A stretch of DNA of 16,086 bases from Eggerthellaceae bacterium (GCA_900754495.1 CAAEDC010000195.1:1-16086), one strand, 5' to 3'. Positions 1-6,419 are shown, counted from the first letter of the stretch. Notes: generated from the letters alone by a model not told the origin. Made by a program: numbers and translations.

Positions 1-423
1 CAGGCCTAGGCGCTGCTTCATGCCGAGCGAGTAGGTCTTGGCGCGCCTCTTGGCGACCGAGGCCAGCCCCACGATCTCGAGCGCCTCCATGCTGGCCGCC
101 TTCGCGCGGGGCACGCCGAGCGCGAGCGCGCGCACCATCACGTTGTCCAGGCCCGTGAGCCCCGGGTGGATCCCCGGGCTCTCGATGAGCGCGCCCAGGC
201 GGCGGCTCGTGCAGCCCGGCGCCTGGCGTTCGCCCAGGATCTCGATCTCGCCCGCCGTGGGCAGCACCAGCCCTGCGAGCATCTTCATGAGCGTGGACTT
301 GCCCGCGCCGTTGCGCCCGACGAAGCCGTAGATCTCGCCGGCGCCCACGGTCAGGCTCACACCGTCGACGGCGCGCTTTGCGCCGTAGGCCTTGGTCAGG
401 CTGGATGTCCTTATCGCATCCAT
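1..423 (-). CDS. ABC transporter ATP-binding protein, BcrA-like (3' end outside the window)
   Basis: Only the first 141 residues are in the window; the gene runs off the left edge. The protein is the ATPase of a membrane ABC exporter. Walker A is seen at residues 36-44 (GRNGAGKST). The Q-loop side region reads LIESPGIHPGLTGLDN (79-94), close to the LIESP..YP.LT pattern of bacitracin/lantibiotic-resistance (BcrA-type) ATPases. The ABC signature YSLGMKQRLGL is at 131-141; Walker B lies beyond the edge. The start ATG at 423 has AAAGGA six bases upstream, and other nearby ATGs are out of frame. A response regulator gene lies upstream on the same strand, and a tandem repeat at 497-518 suggests control by it. 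A permease would be expected next but is not visible. The ATPase call is firm; the BcrA subtype and peptide-antibiotic substrate are inferred from family resemblance. Confidence 0.93.
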   Translation of the reverse strand, partial: MDAIRTSSLTKAYGAKRAVDGVSLTVGAGEIYGFVGRNGAGKSTLMKMLAGLVLPTAGEIEILGERQAPGCTSRRLGALIESPGIHPGLTGLDNVMVRALALGVPRAKAASMEALEIVGLASVAKRRAKTYSLGMKQRLGL

Positions 424-496
424 TCGCCATCCTTTCTCGTCATCGCCTCATCCGATGATCCGAGTATGGAAGGCGAAGGTTCAGAAACCTCCAGCG

Positions 497-518
497 AAGT
501 TTTAAGAAAGTTATAAGA
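497..518 (-). promoter_or_regulatory. Tandem 11-bp direct repeat, candidate response-regulator operator
   Basis: On the plus strand AAGTTTTAAGA (497-507) is followed directly by AAGTTATAAGA (508-518), 10 of 11 bases alike. Two direct half-sites one helical turn apart are the usual binding arrangement of OmpR-family regulators. The repeat is 75-95 bases ahead of the ABC ATPase start. A possible -10 (CATACT, 468-463 on the minus strand) follows with no good -35, as often seen at activator-dependent promoters. The regulator and promoter assignments are inferred. Confidence 0.5.
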
Positions 519-565
519 TTCGACTTCGAGATTTCGCGCTAGGCGCCGTTTCCCTATGCCGGCAG

Positions 566-622
566 ATCCTCGACCGATATGCGGAATTGAACCGCCGGTT
601 ATTCCGCATATCGGTCGAGGAT
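566..622. repeat. Perfect 22-bp inverted repeat (long hairpin)
   Basis: Bases 566-587 and 601-622 are exact reverse complements (left arm begins ATCCTCGACCGATATG). The 13-base loop holds a further 4-bp stem (AACC/GGTT). It lies between the response regulator stop and the ABC ATPase gene. No T-run follows on either strand, so it is not a typical intrinsic terminator. It could be an RNA processing or stability hairpin, a factor-dependent terminator, or a repeat element. Confidence 0.8.
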
Positions 623-715
623 GGACGGCGGTAACGTGATAAGGCAGAATCCAACACACCCCACACCGCTTTTCCGCCTCGCAAGCCTGCGTTGAATGCA
701 CGGCACGCACCGCCT

Positions 716-1465
716 TCACACCGCCGGCTCGTCCGCAAGCTTGAACCCGATACCCCACACCGTCTCGATATAGCCCTCGGTGCCGGTGCCCTTGAGCTTC
801 GAGCGGATGTTGGAGACATGCGTGTTGATGGCCTTCTCCTCGACGGCGGCGTCCTCGTTCCACACCGCGCGGTACAGCTCGCGCTTGGTGAACACCTTGC
901 GGGGATGGCGCATGAGCGCGGCCACGATATCGAACTCGGTGCGCGTGAGCGCGATCTCCCTGCCCGCGGCCTCGAAGCGGCGCGCCTCCGGGAACAGCCG
1001 CCACGCCCCGTGCTCCAGGGGCTTCTCGGCGTCGGCGGCATCCGCGCCTCCCGCGCCGCCCGCCGCCCCCGGGATGGAGCCCGCCCGGCGCAGCAGCGCC
1101 TCCACGCGCGCGACCAGCTCGTCGAGGTCGAACGGCTTGACCAGGTAGTCGTCAGCGCCCATGCGCAGAAGCGCCACGCGGTCGACCACCTGCGCCTTGG
1201 CGGACGTCACGAGGATCGGCACCGCGTCCCGCGAGCGGATGAGCGCCACCACGTCCTCGCCGGGCATCCCCGGCAGCATCAGGTCGCAGATCGCCAGATC
1301 GAACGGCTCGCCCGACTCGATGAGGAGCTTCGCCTCCGTGCCCGAGTAGGCGGGCGTGCAGACAAACCCCGAACCGGACAGAATGGAGCAGACGACGTCG
1401 CTGATGGAGGAATCGTCCTCAACAACGAGAATGCGAGCCTTGTCCTTCGCTTCTCCCTCCGGCAT
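716..1465 (-). CDS. OmpR/PhoB-family DNA-binding response regulator
   Basis: This is a cytoplasmic two-component response regulator of 249 residues, a normal family length. The receiver domain (about 10-125) has the acidic pair D17/D18, phospho-acceptor D61 in CDLMLPGMPGE, S88 as the switch Ser/Thr, and K110 in LVKPFD. An Ala/Gly-rich linker (about 127-148) joins it to a winged-helix DNA-binding domain (about 150-245), with the typical LTRTEFDIVAALM and VWNEDAAVEEKAINTHVSNIRSKL. The ATG at 1465 has GGAGA nine bases upstream, and CATAAT at 1513-1508 is a plausible -10. No histidine kinase is in the window. The next gene downstream is an ABC ATPase with a matching type of operator in front, so it probably controls that transporter. 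Confidence 0.95.
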   Translation of the reverse strand: MPEGEAKDKARILVVEDDSSISDVVCSILSGSGFVCTPAYSGTEAKLLIESGEPFDLAICDLMLPGMPGEDVVALIRSRDAVPILVTSAKAQVVDRVALLRMGADDYLVKPFDLDELVARVEALLRRAGSIPGAAGGAGGADAADAEKPLEHGAWRLFPEARRFEAAGREIALTRTEFDIVAALMRHPRKVFTKRELYRAVWNEDAAVEEKAINTHVSNIRSKLKGTGTEGYIETVWGIGFKLADEPAV

Positions 1466-1637
1466 ATTCCATCTCTCCGTTTCCCCAGCTTGAACAGATT
1501 GGGCACATTATGCACCCAGTCGCATCTGAGAAGTTCGAAATGTTGAGAACACGTATACGCTTTCCGATGCGTCTCCTGAATCAGCCTACCAGCAAGATGC
1601 GAAAGGGTGGTTGCGCTCCGATGGCGCTATCGTCAAT

Positions 1638-1725
1638 TGCGTTCGCATAAATGTCTTTTACGTTCTTCTTGATTTATGCGAACGAATACAATACTCTTCT
1701 ACTAGCTGCAATTATTGCGATCGCA
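1638..1725 (+). promoter_or_regulatory. hipBA promoter region with three TGCG-N2-CGCA operators
   Basis: Three related palindromes precede hipB: TGCGTTCGCA (1638-1647), TGCGAACGAA (1677-1686, one mismatch from the pattern) and TGCGATCGCA (1716-1725, a perfect palindrome). The flanks match too: CGTTCGCATAAAT (1640-1652) and ATTTATGCGAACG (1672-1684) form an exact 13-bp inverted repeat. A TACAAT -10 (1687-1692) overlaps the end of the second site, and the third sits just before the ribosome binding site. HipB-type antitoxins repress their own operon, so these are its likely sites. Confidence 0.65.
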
Positions 1726-1738
1726 TAAAGGATTGAAC

Positions 1739-1957
1739 ATGTTTGTTGCAGACATAGACGACATCGGCCGCTGCATCCGAGCAGAACGCAAGCGGCAAGG
1801 GCTGACCCAAGGCGAACTCGCCGATTTGTGCGGCGTGGGCATAACCTTCGTCTCGCAGTTGGAAAACGGAAAACGATCTGCCGAGGTGGGAAAAGTTCTC
1901 GACATTCTCACGACGCTCGGCATTGACGTCTCTCTTGAACGGAGAGCCTCATGCTAG
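1739..1957 (+). CDS. hipB: HipB-like XRE antitoxin
   Basis: This 72-residue protein is almost entirely a helix-turn-helix domain (about 7-63: IGRCIRAERKRQGLTQGELADLCGVGITFVSQLENGKRS). It would bind the upstream operators and neutralise HipA in a complex. The start at 1739 is chosen because AAAGGA lies six bases upstream; an in-frame ATG at 1715 falls within the operator region without a ribosome binding site. Its stop overlaps the hipA start by seven bases (ATGCTAG), which points to translational coupling. The identification rests on the XRE fold, size and position in front of hipA. Confidence 0.9.
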   Translation: MFVADIDDIGRCIRAERKRQGLTQGELADLCGVGITFVSQLENGKRSAEVGKVLDILTTLGIDVSLERRASC

Positions 1958-3240
1958 GCGATCTTCGCATCTCGCTCCTCTCCTACGACCGGCCCATCTT
2001 CGTAGGCGCAATACATGATGATGGAAGCCGGTTCGCCTATGATGCCTCTTACCTCACCCGCCCCGACGCGATTCCTCTTTCGTTTTCACTGCCGCTTCGA
2101 GCCGAACCATTCACAGCATCGGAGTATCTACCGTATTTCGAAGGCCTTCTTGCCGAGGGAATGGCGCGGCAGGCGCTTGCGGCAGAGCTTCAACTCGCCG
2201 AAAACGACACGCTTGCCTTTTTGGCAAGCTGCGGAAGGGACTGCATTGGCGATGTCGTTGTCGAGCAACAGGAAGACGAGCATGTTAGCGAAACGCTCGC
2301 TTATGAACCTGTTTCCCCGGATGAACTCAACAGAATGTTCCACAGCATTTCGGAAACGGCTGGGGAAAACGCCGCCTTACGGCTTTCGCTCGCCGGAATG
2401 CAAGGCAAAACGGGGCTCGCCCATGATCCTCGACTGCCCATCGAAAAAGGATGGCTGCGCCCGCGCGGACTGGCAGCAACAACGCATATTCTCAAGACCA
2501 GTTACTTGCACGACCTGCCCGAGATCGAATATCTCTGCATGCACGCCGCTGCGGCCTGCGGACTCGATGTAGCGAACACTCACCTTCTGGACTGCGGAGC
2601 ATCCGTGCTTGTTGTCGAGCGATTCGATCGATCGGTGCGCATGGAAGGAGGGAAGCTTCGCGTCGAGCGGCTTCATCAAGAAGATCTCGCACAGGCATTT
2701 GGCATGATGCCCGGATCGAAATATGCCGATCTACCCGGAGGCAGCGTGAGGGCGATCACCGGCTTCCTGAAAAAGCACAGCCTCAAGCCGGCTCGCGAAC
2801 TTGCGGAATTCTGCCGCATCCTGCTGTTTTCCTACCTCATCGGAAACTGCGATGGGCACCTCAAAAACTACTCCATCAGGCTTTTCCCGAACCCGAACGG
2901 TGACAACCCCTTCATTTCCCTCACCTGCGCTTACGACCTTGTATCGACGACGCGCTATCCGCGCTTCAGCAGAGACATGGCGATCGCGATCGGAGGCGTA
3001 CGTGATATCGATGCAGTCGGCGTCGATACGCTTGAGATGCTTGCGGCGGAACTGGGCATGAAACGGGGAGCGCTGCAACGGTTGACGCGTCCGATGGTCG
3101 ACAACGTCGAGGATGCGATCAGACGCGCAGGGTCCGGAAAGGAGGGGGCGGTTCTCGCTTCCACCCCCTACGTTGCCGATTATCTTGCGGAGGAGATGCA
3201 GCCGAGGCTCAAAGTGCTGAGAGAGTTTTGCCTGCGTTGA
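1951..3240 (+). CDS. hipA: HipA-family serine/threonine kinase toxin
   Basis: HipA kinases cause growth arrest by phosphorylating a translation factor; in E. coli the target is glutamyl-tRNA synthetase GltX. This protein has 429 residues, the usual size. Seen here: an N-terminal HipA domain (about 1-105), the G-loop-like segment LSLAGMQGKTGL (145-156) with S146 in the place of the regulatory autophosphorylation region, K182 in THILKTS, VVERFDR (221-227), LHQEDLAQA (241-249), the catalytic loop NCDGHLKNYSI (299-309, D301 and N306) and YDLVST (328-333, D329). All key kinase residues are present, so it is probably active. GC is lower than in the neighbours (58% in one 60-base sample here against 72% in one from the alcohol dehydrogenase), suggesting transfer. 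The target in this organism is unknown. Confidence 0.95.
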   Translation: MLGDLRISLLSYDRPIFVGAIHDDGSRFAYDASYLTRPDAIPLSFSLPLRAEPFTASEYLPYFEGLLAEGMARQALAAELQLAENDTLAFLASCGRDCIGDVVVEQQEDEHVSETLAYEPVSPDELNRMFHSISETAGENAALRLSLAGMQGKTGLAHDPRLPIEKGWLRPRGLAATTHILKTSYLHDLPEIEYLCMHAAAACGLDVANTHLLDCGASVLVVERFDRSVRMEGGKLRVERLHQEDLAQAFGMMPGSKYADLPGGSVRAITGFLKKHSLKPARELAEFCRILLFSYLIGNCDGHLKNYSIRLFPNPNGDNPFISLTCAYDLVSTTRYPRFSRDMAIAIGGVRDIDAVGVDTLEMLAAELGMKRGALQRLTRPMVDNVEDAIRRAGSGKEGAVLASTPYVADYLAEEMQPRLKVLREFCLR

Positions 3241-3289
3241 AGGATCGGGCAGAAGCCCTGCAGCTACAGTTCTTCCCTGCCCCATCATG

Positions 3290-3324
3290 CATCGGCCGTG
3301 CAAGCCCGAGCTGCGTCATACCCT
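3290..3324 (-). pseudogene. Relic of an XRE helix-turn-helix gene
   Basis: These 35 bases match 30 of 35 bases of the helix-turn-helix segment of the XRE gene at 4700-5137 (bases 5045-5079, same strand), including an exact 18-base block. Read on the minus strand they give GMTQLGLARP against GMTQLDLARK in the intact gene. A TAG comes directly before the Gly codon and the similarity ends on both sides, so this is a decayed fragment. It lies just after hipA. Confidence 0.5.
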
Positions 3325-3355
3325 AGAAGGGCGCAGGCTAGGGTCGATGAACAAA

Positions 3356-3395
3356 GAAGATGAGAAAAGGGGGCTGTCCCCCTTTTCTCATCTTC
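3356..3395 (-). terminator. 18-bp perfect hairpin, probable terminator between convergent genes
   Basis: Bases 3356-3373 and 3378-3395 pair perfectly around the loop CTGT. On the minus strand the hairpin is followed by TTTGTTC, so it best serves the small peptide gene at 3504-3689; it may also stop hipBA transcripts. Its centre GGGGGCTGTCCCCC belongs to a hairpin family with two more copies, at 6279-6302 and 8175-8215. Confidence 0.65.
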
Positions 3396-3503
3396 GGCTT
3401 GCTTGTTAATGCAGGGGCCTGTCAGGTTTGTTCCGAGGAGACAGGCTAGGATCGATGATCATGTTCGTGTAGGGGGCTCCGCACCAACGACAGGGGTTCG
3501 TGA

Positions 3504-3689
3504 CTATCTTCCGGAGCGCTTCGTCATCGTAGGCGAAATAATGTTGCGGCATTTCTTGCAGTACACGCCATAGTAATCCCTGTAGGTGTTCCAGCCGCCC
3601 GACGCTTCGTCAAGCTGCTCATCGGGAAGTTCGGGGCTCTCGGGGACGGCGGGCTCGAGGTTGTTGTTATCCAGCTGCTTGTCGACCAT
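3504..3689 (-). CDS. Small double-glycine-leader peptide with CxxC, probably frameshifted
   Basis: This 61-residue peptide has a strong ribosome binding site (AGGAGG, six bases before the ATG at 3689) and a perfect TATAAT -10 at 3745-3740. The leader is acidic and ends in EQLDEASGG (residues 24-32), which fits the double-glycine signal of bacteriocin-type precursors. The core starts WNTYRDYYGVYCKKC and holds one CxxC pair. The open frame ends at 3504, but after about base 3542 another frame continues to a TAA at 3406 and encodes YFAYDDEALRKIVTNP followed by CRWC, supplying the second CxxC. One lost base near 3541-3546 would explain this; the ancestral peptide would be about 94 residues. The paralogue at 6420-6647 keeps both pairs. 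No processing transporter is nearby. It might instead be a small zinc-ribbon protein that is never exported. Confidence 0.7.
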   Translation of the reverse strand: MVDKQLDNNNLEPAVPESPELPDEQLDEASGGWNTYRDYYGVYCKKCRNIISPTMTKRSGR

Positions 3690-3739
3690 GATGCCCTCCT
3701 ATTTTTGGAGACGGGAGCGCTTGCTTGCGCCTCGACTTG

Positions 3740-3745
3740 ATTATA
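3740..3745 (-). promoter_or_regulatory. -10 box (TATAAT) of the small peptide gene
   Basis: The minus strand reads a consensus TATAAT at 3745-3740, 51 bases before the ATG at 3689. The -35 is weak (TCGCAA or GCAATG, depending on spacing). The rest of 3746-3984, ahead of the divergent lipoprotein gene, shows no other clear signal. Confidence 0.5.
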
Positions 3746-3984
3746 TGGAACGGAAGCCCGAGCATTGCGAGGCATGGGAACCAATAGGCGCTTTGAGGAG
3801 TGAACGCGAGCTTGCGACCTGCACACCGTGAAAAACTGAGGGCGTGATAAAGAGACGGTCGCTATCCCGCATTGCGCCGATGCGGAAAAGAGACCGTTCC
3901 CCCTATCGCGTCGTCTATTCGGACGGTCACGCCGAGCGCACCGCATGCTACCATGGTTGCATGTCCCCGTCGAAAGGACCCGCT

Positions 3985-4662
3985 ATGGCCTCATCCTCCA
4001 AGCTGCGCACGCTCGTCGGCATCGTCGCCGCTCTCTTTCTGGCTATCGCGCTGACGGGCTGCTCATCCGCAGGAAGCGACACAGCGTCAACCGAGCAAGA
4101 CGCCGCTTCGCAAACCGAAACTGCTTCGCAAGCCCAAACCGCCGAGCAAAACTCCGCTAACGGATCTGACGAATCCACCGACACCGAAGGAACCGACATG
4201 CAGCCTTCTTCCGAGCTCATGCAGATCGCGATCGACGAAGCCTACCAGGGCATCCAGGCGGGCGACGGCGGGCCGTTCGGATCGGTCATCGTGAAGGACG
4301 GCGAGATCGTCGGCCGAGGCCACAACCGCGTGCTGGCGAACAACGACCCCACCTGCCACGGCGAGATGGAAGCGATCCGCGACGCGTGCCGCAACCTAGG
4401 CACGCACGATCTGACGGGCTGCGAGCTCTACACCACCGCCGAGCCGTGCCCGATGTGTTTGGGCGCGGTCCTCTGGTCCAACATGGATGCCGTCTTCTAC
4501 GGCTGCACGCGCGAGGACAGCGCCGAGATCGGCTTCCGCGACGACGCGTTCTACCGCCAGCTCAACGGCGAGGAAGAGACGGTGAGCCTGCAGGAGTTCG
4601 ACCGCGACACCTGCCGCCAGCTTTTCGACGACTACGCCGCCGGCGACGCCCAGCGCTACTGA
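3985..4662 (+). CDS. Guanine-deaminase-like enzyme with lipoprotein signal peptide
   Basis: The catalytic part (about 72-225) belongs to the CMP/dCMP deaminase fold and closely resembles GuaD, which turns guanine into xanthine. Visible motifs are GGPFGSVIVKDG, NDPTCHGEMEAI (zinc ligand His and catalytic Glu, with Gly where HAE is usual) and TTAEPCPMCLGAVLW (two zinc-ligand Cys). The GuaD-type tail with the DDAFYRQL segment is present. In front is a lipoprotein signal peptide: K6/R8, a hydrophobic stretch 10-22 and lipobox LTGC with C26. A Ser/Thr/Gln/Glu-rich linker follows (27-71). ATG 3985 has AAAGGA seven bases upstream and a proper signal peptide; longer in-frame starts do not. An internal ATG at 4198 also has GAAGGA six bases upstream and would give a 154-residue protein, close to the length of cytoplasmic GuaD. 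The enzyme may therefore act outside the membrane, or in two forms. Substrate is inferred. Confidence 0.85.
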   Translation: MASSSKLRTLVGIVAALFLAIALTGCSSAGSDTASTEQDAASQTETASQAQTAEQNSANGSDESTDTEGTDMQPSSELMQIAIDEAYQGIQAGDGGPFGSVIVKDGEIVGRGHNRVLANNDPTCHGEMEAIRDACRNLGTHDLTGCELYTTAEPCPMCLGAVLWSNMDAVFYGCTREDSAEIGFRDDAFYRQLNGEEETVSLQEFDRDTCRQLFDDYAAGDAQRY

Positions 4663-4699
4663 CGGACAACGGCCAACGCACTGGTCGGATATCGAAACG

Positions 4700-5137
4700 C
4701 TACCGATCGTCCTCTCCCGAATGCATCAGCTGCACGAGCGCGAGGCAGGCGACGCCGACGCCGAGCAGGCCGAGCGCGTTGCGGGGCTCGACCTCGTCCA
4801 TGATCGTGAGCGCCACGACCCCAACGCCCATCGCGAGGGCGACCGCCTTGAGCACCAGCTCAACCAAAGCCGCCGCCTTCTTGCGCGTGGCGTCGCTCTC
4901 CGTGGCCGCCTCCTGCGCCGCCGTTTTGGCCTGGAGCAGCTCATCGACGGAAGTACCGAGCTCCTCGGCAAGCTTGGGGAGCGAGGCCACATCGGGGATC
5001 GACAGATCCCGCTCCCACTTGGAAACCGCCTTGTCGGTGACGCCCATCTTCCGCGCAAGATCGAGCTGCGTCATACCCTTCTCCGCGCGGAGCGTGCGAA
5101 CCATCTCGCCGAAGCTAAGCTGTGCCTGCTGTGCCAT
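4700..5137 (-). CDS. XRE-family regulator with two C-terminal membrane helices
   Basis: This is a protein of 145 residues. An HTH_3 domain occupies about 8-68 (MVRTLRAEKGMTQLDLARKMGVTDKAVSKWERDLSIPD). After a charged, Ala-rich linker (70-88) come two hydrophobic segments, about 91-113 and 120-138, which look like membrane-spanning helices with a short loop containing DEVEPRN. The ATG at 5137 has AAAGGA five bases upstream. It is transcribed towards the deaminase gene (38 bases between the two stops). A membrane-anchored XRE protein probably senses an envelope or small-molecule signal and regulates nearby genes, but target and signal are unknown. A fragment of a related gene persists at 3290-3324. 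Confidence 0.88.
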   Translation of the reverse strand: MAQQAQLSFGEMVRTLRAEKGMTQLDLARKMGVTDKAVSKWERDLSIPDVASLPKLAEELGTSVDELLQAKTAAQEAATESDATRKKAAALVELVLKAVALAMGVGVVALTIMDEVEPRNALGLLGVGVACLALVQLMHSGEDDR

Positions 5138-5309
5138 GATCGTCCTTTCATCGTGGTGGAACGGCCCGCCCCAATCGTTCCACGCACGGCTTTCGCGCTC
5201 AACCGACCGTCGGTCGAATTGCCTCTACCGCCAGTTTATCTGCAGTTGAGCGTCATTGAACAGGACGTTTGCCTATCGAACGCGAAAACGCAACTGCCTC
5301 TTTCTCGAG

Positions 5310-6137
5310 TCACACGCAAGCGTGGATCGCATCGCGGAGGAATTGGGTCGCGCCGGGAGCCACCGCATCGTAGTAGGCGCGGAAGCGCTCATCGGCGAGG
5401 TAGCCGTCTGCCAAGCCCTTGTGCGCCTCGGGCGTGTACAACCCGTCGGGCCAGTACATGCGCAGCCAATGCCCATGCATGGCGACCAGCTTGCGCGCCT
5501 CGGGACCTTCCACGTCGCCCGCCTCCATCGCGCGGCGCAGTTGCTCGTTGATGGCGAGCGCCAGCTCGTCGGCCTGCATATGGGCCGCCTCACCCATCGC
5601 GACGTACCTCTCGTTGGCGGCGTCGACGATTTCGTCACCGTACGCCGCACGGATCTCCTCACCGTAGCGCTCCTCGTTCTCGCCCACCTCGCGCCAGCGC
5701 TTCAGATGCGGCAGCAGCGTTGCCATAAGTGACACCGCCTCGTCGAGCGACACCCCGAGCGCTTTAGCCTCCATGGGCGCCGTCGCTTCGATGAACTCGT
5801 CCATCGTCATGCCCTTCGCGGTGAAGTCGCCGTGGTCGTAGCAGTACTTGCAGAAGTCCGCGCTCCTCGAGCCGTCCGCCTCGGTGCCGCGCATCTCCTC
5901 CTCCGAAATCGGCATGCTGCAGCATTGGCAGTAGTAGCTCATCGGCATGTCGAAGAAGCGCTCGAGCGGCACGCCGAAGGTGACGCAGATGAGTTTCACC
6001 ATATCGATGCCAGGCGTCGTCTCGCCCGTCTCCCAGCGGCTGACCGCCTGGCGGGTGACGTAGAGCCTGCGCGCCATCTCCTCCTGCGTGATGCCCGCCT
6101 CCTTGCGGATGGCGGCGATGGTGTCTTTGATGGGCAT
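5310..6137 (-). CDS. XRE-zinc ribbon-TipAS fusion regulator
   Basis: This is a predicted cytoplasmic transcription regulator of 275 residues with three parts. Residues 5-62 are an XRE helix-turn-helix (IAAIRKEAGITQEEMARRLYVTRQAVSRWETGETTP). Residues 68-105 are a zinc-ribbon-like segment, with C70/C72/C73, GTEADGS and C96/C99, as in the putative zinc-ribbon domain found in many small regulators. Residues about 145-275 resemble TipAS, the thiopeptide-binding effector domain of TipAL: HGHWLRMYWPDGLYTPEAHKG, then LADERFRAYYDAVAPGATQFL. TipAL normally carries a MerR-type DNA-binding domain, so the XRE domain here is a swap. The start at 6137 has AAGGAAGAGG directly upstream; earlier in-frame ATGs lack a ribosome binding site. 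It may sense a hydrophobic or peptide antibiotic; the ligand is inferred. Confidence 0.85.
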   Translation of the reverse strand: MPIKDTIAAIRKEAGITQEEMARRLYVTRQAVSRWETGETTPGIDMVKLICVTFGVPLERFFDMPMSYYCQCCSMPISEEEMRGTEADGSRSADFCKYCYDHGDFTAKGMTMDEFIEATAPMEAKALGVSLDEAVSLMATLLPHLKRWREVGENEERYGEEIRAAYGDEIVDAANERYVAMGEAAHMQADELALAINEQLRRAMEAGDVEGPEARKLVAMHGHWLRMYWPDGLYTPEAHKGLADGYLADERFRAYYDAVAPGATQFLRDAIHACV

Positions 6138-6278
6138 GGCCTCTTCCTTTCGTCGATCGTCCGTCATGGGCACATTGTCCCCGAGCAGATGGACGCTCCG
6201 CAAGAAACAGCCCGTTGCGTCGCCGCGGAGACGCGCGTTCTTGCACCCGATCACCTCGAATAATGGGTGTGCTCCGTG

Positions 6279-6302
6279 CAAGTTTGGGGACAGCCAAGCT
6301 TG
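6279..6302. repeat. Intergenic hairpin with GGCTGTCCC core (copy 2)
   Basis: CAAGTTTGG (6279-6287) and CCAAGCTTG (6294-6302) pair with one G-T wobble around the loop GGACAG. On the minus strand the loop side reads GGCTGTCCCC, the core shared with the hairpins at 3356-3395 and 8175-8215. It lies upstream of the TipAS regulator gene. Confidence 0.55.
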
Positions 6303-6331
6303 AGCACCGGACCGCTTCAAGGCAGAATAGA

Positions 6332-6356
6332 GGGGCCCGGATCAACTCCGAGCCCC
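6332..6356 (-). terminator. Probable terminator of the second small peptide gene
   Basis: GGGGCCCGGA (6332-6341) pairs with TCCGAGCCCC (6347-6356) with one mismatch and a five-base loop. TTTT follows on the plus strand and TCTATTCT on the minus strand. The only gene reading into it is the minus-strand peptide gene ending at 6420. It may work in both directions. Confidence 0.65.
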
Positions 6357-6419
6357 TTTTGAAATACGTTGTCGGCAGGATGCTTATTTCGCCCTGTTCC
6401 TCGGTCAAACACCGGTTGT

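Noticed and set aside
692-1546. 284-residue plus-strand frame across the response regulator
   Set aside because: It is antisense to a gene with full receiver and winged-helix motifs and has no plausible domain of its own.
1638-1725. Possible short CRISPR-like array from the regular repeats
   Set aside because: The units are 10-bp palindromes in a promoter, too short, and better explained as operators; no cas gene is present.
1739-3240. Insertion sequence carrying hipBA
   Set aside because: No transposase or terminal inverted repeats bracket the pair; only the lower GC and a nearby gene relic hint at transfer.
3334-3458. Direct repeats as attachment sites of an integrated element
   Set aside because: They lie 108 bp apart with no integrase and no tRNA nearby.
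3844-3984. N-terminal extension of the deaminase to 3844
   Set aside because: The extra 47 residues are basic and unlike a protein start, while ATG 3985 has a ribosome binding site and begins a proper lipoprotein signal.
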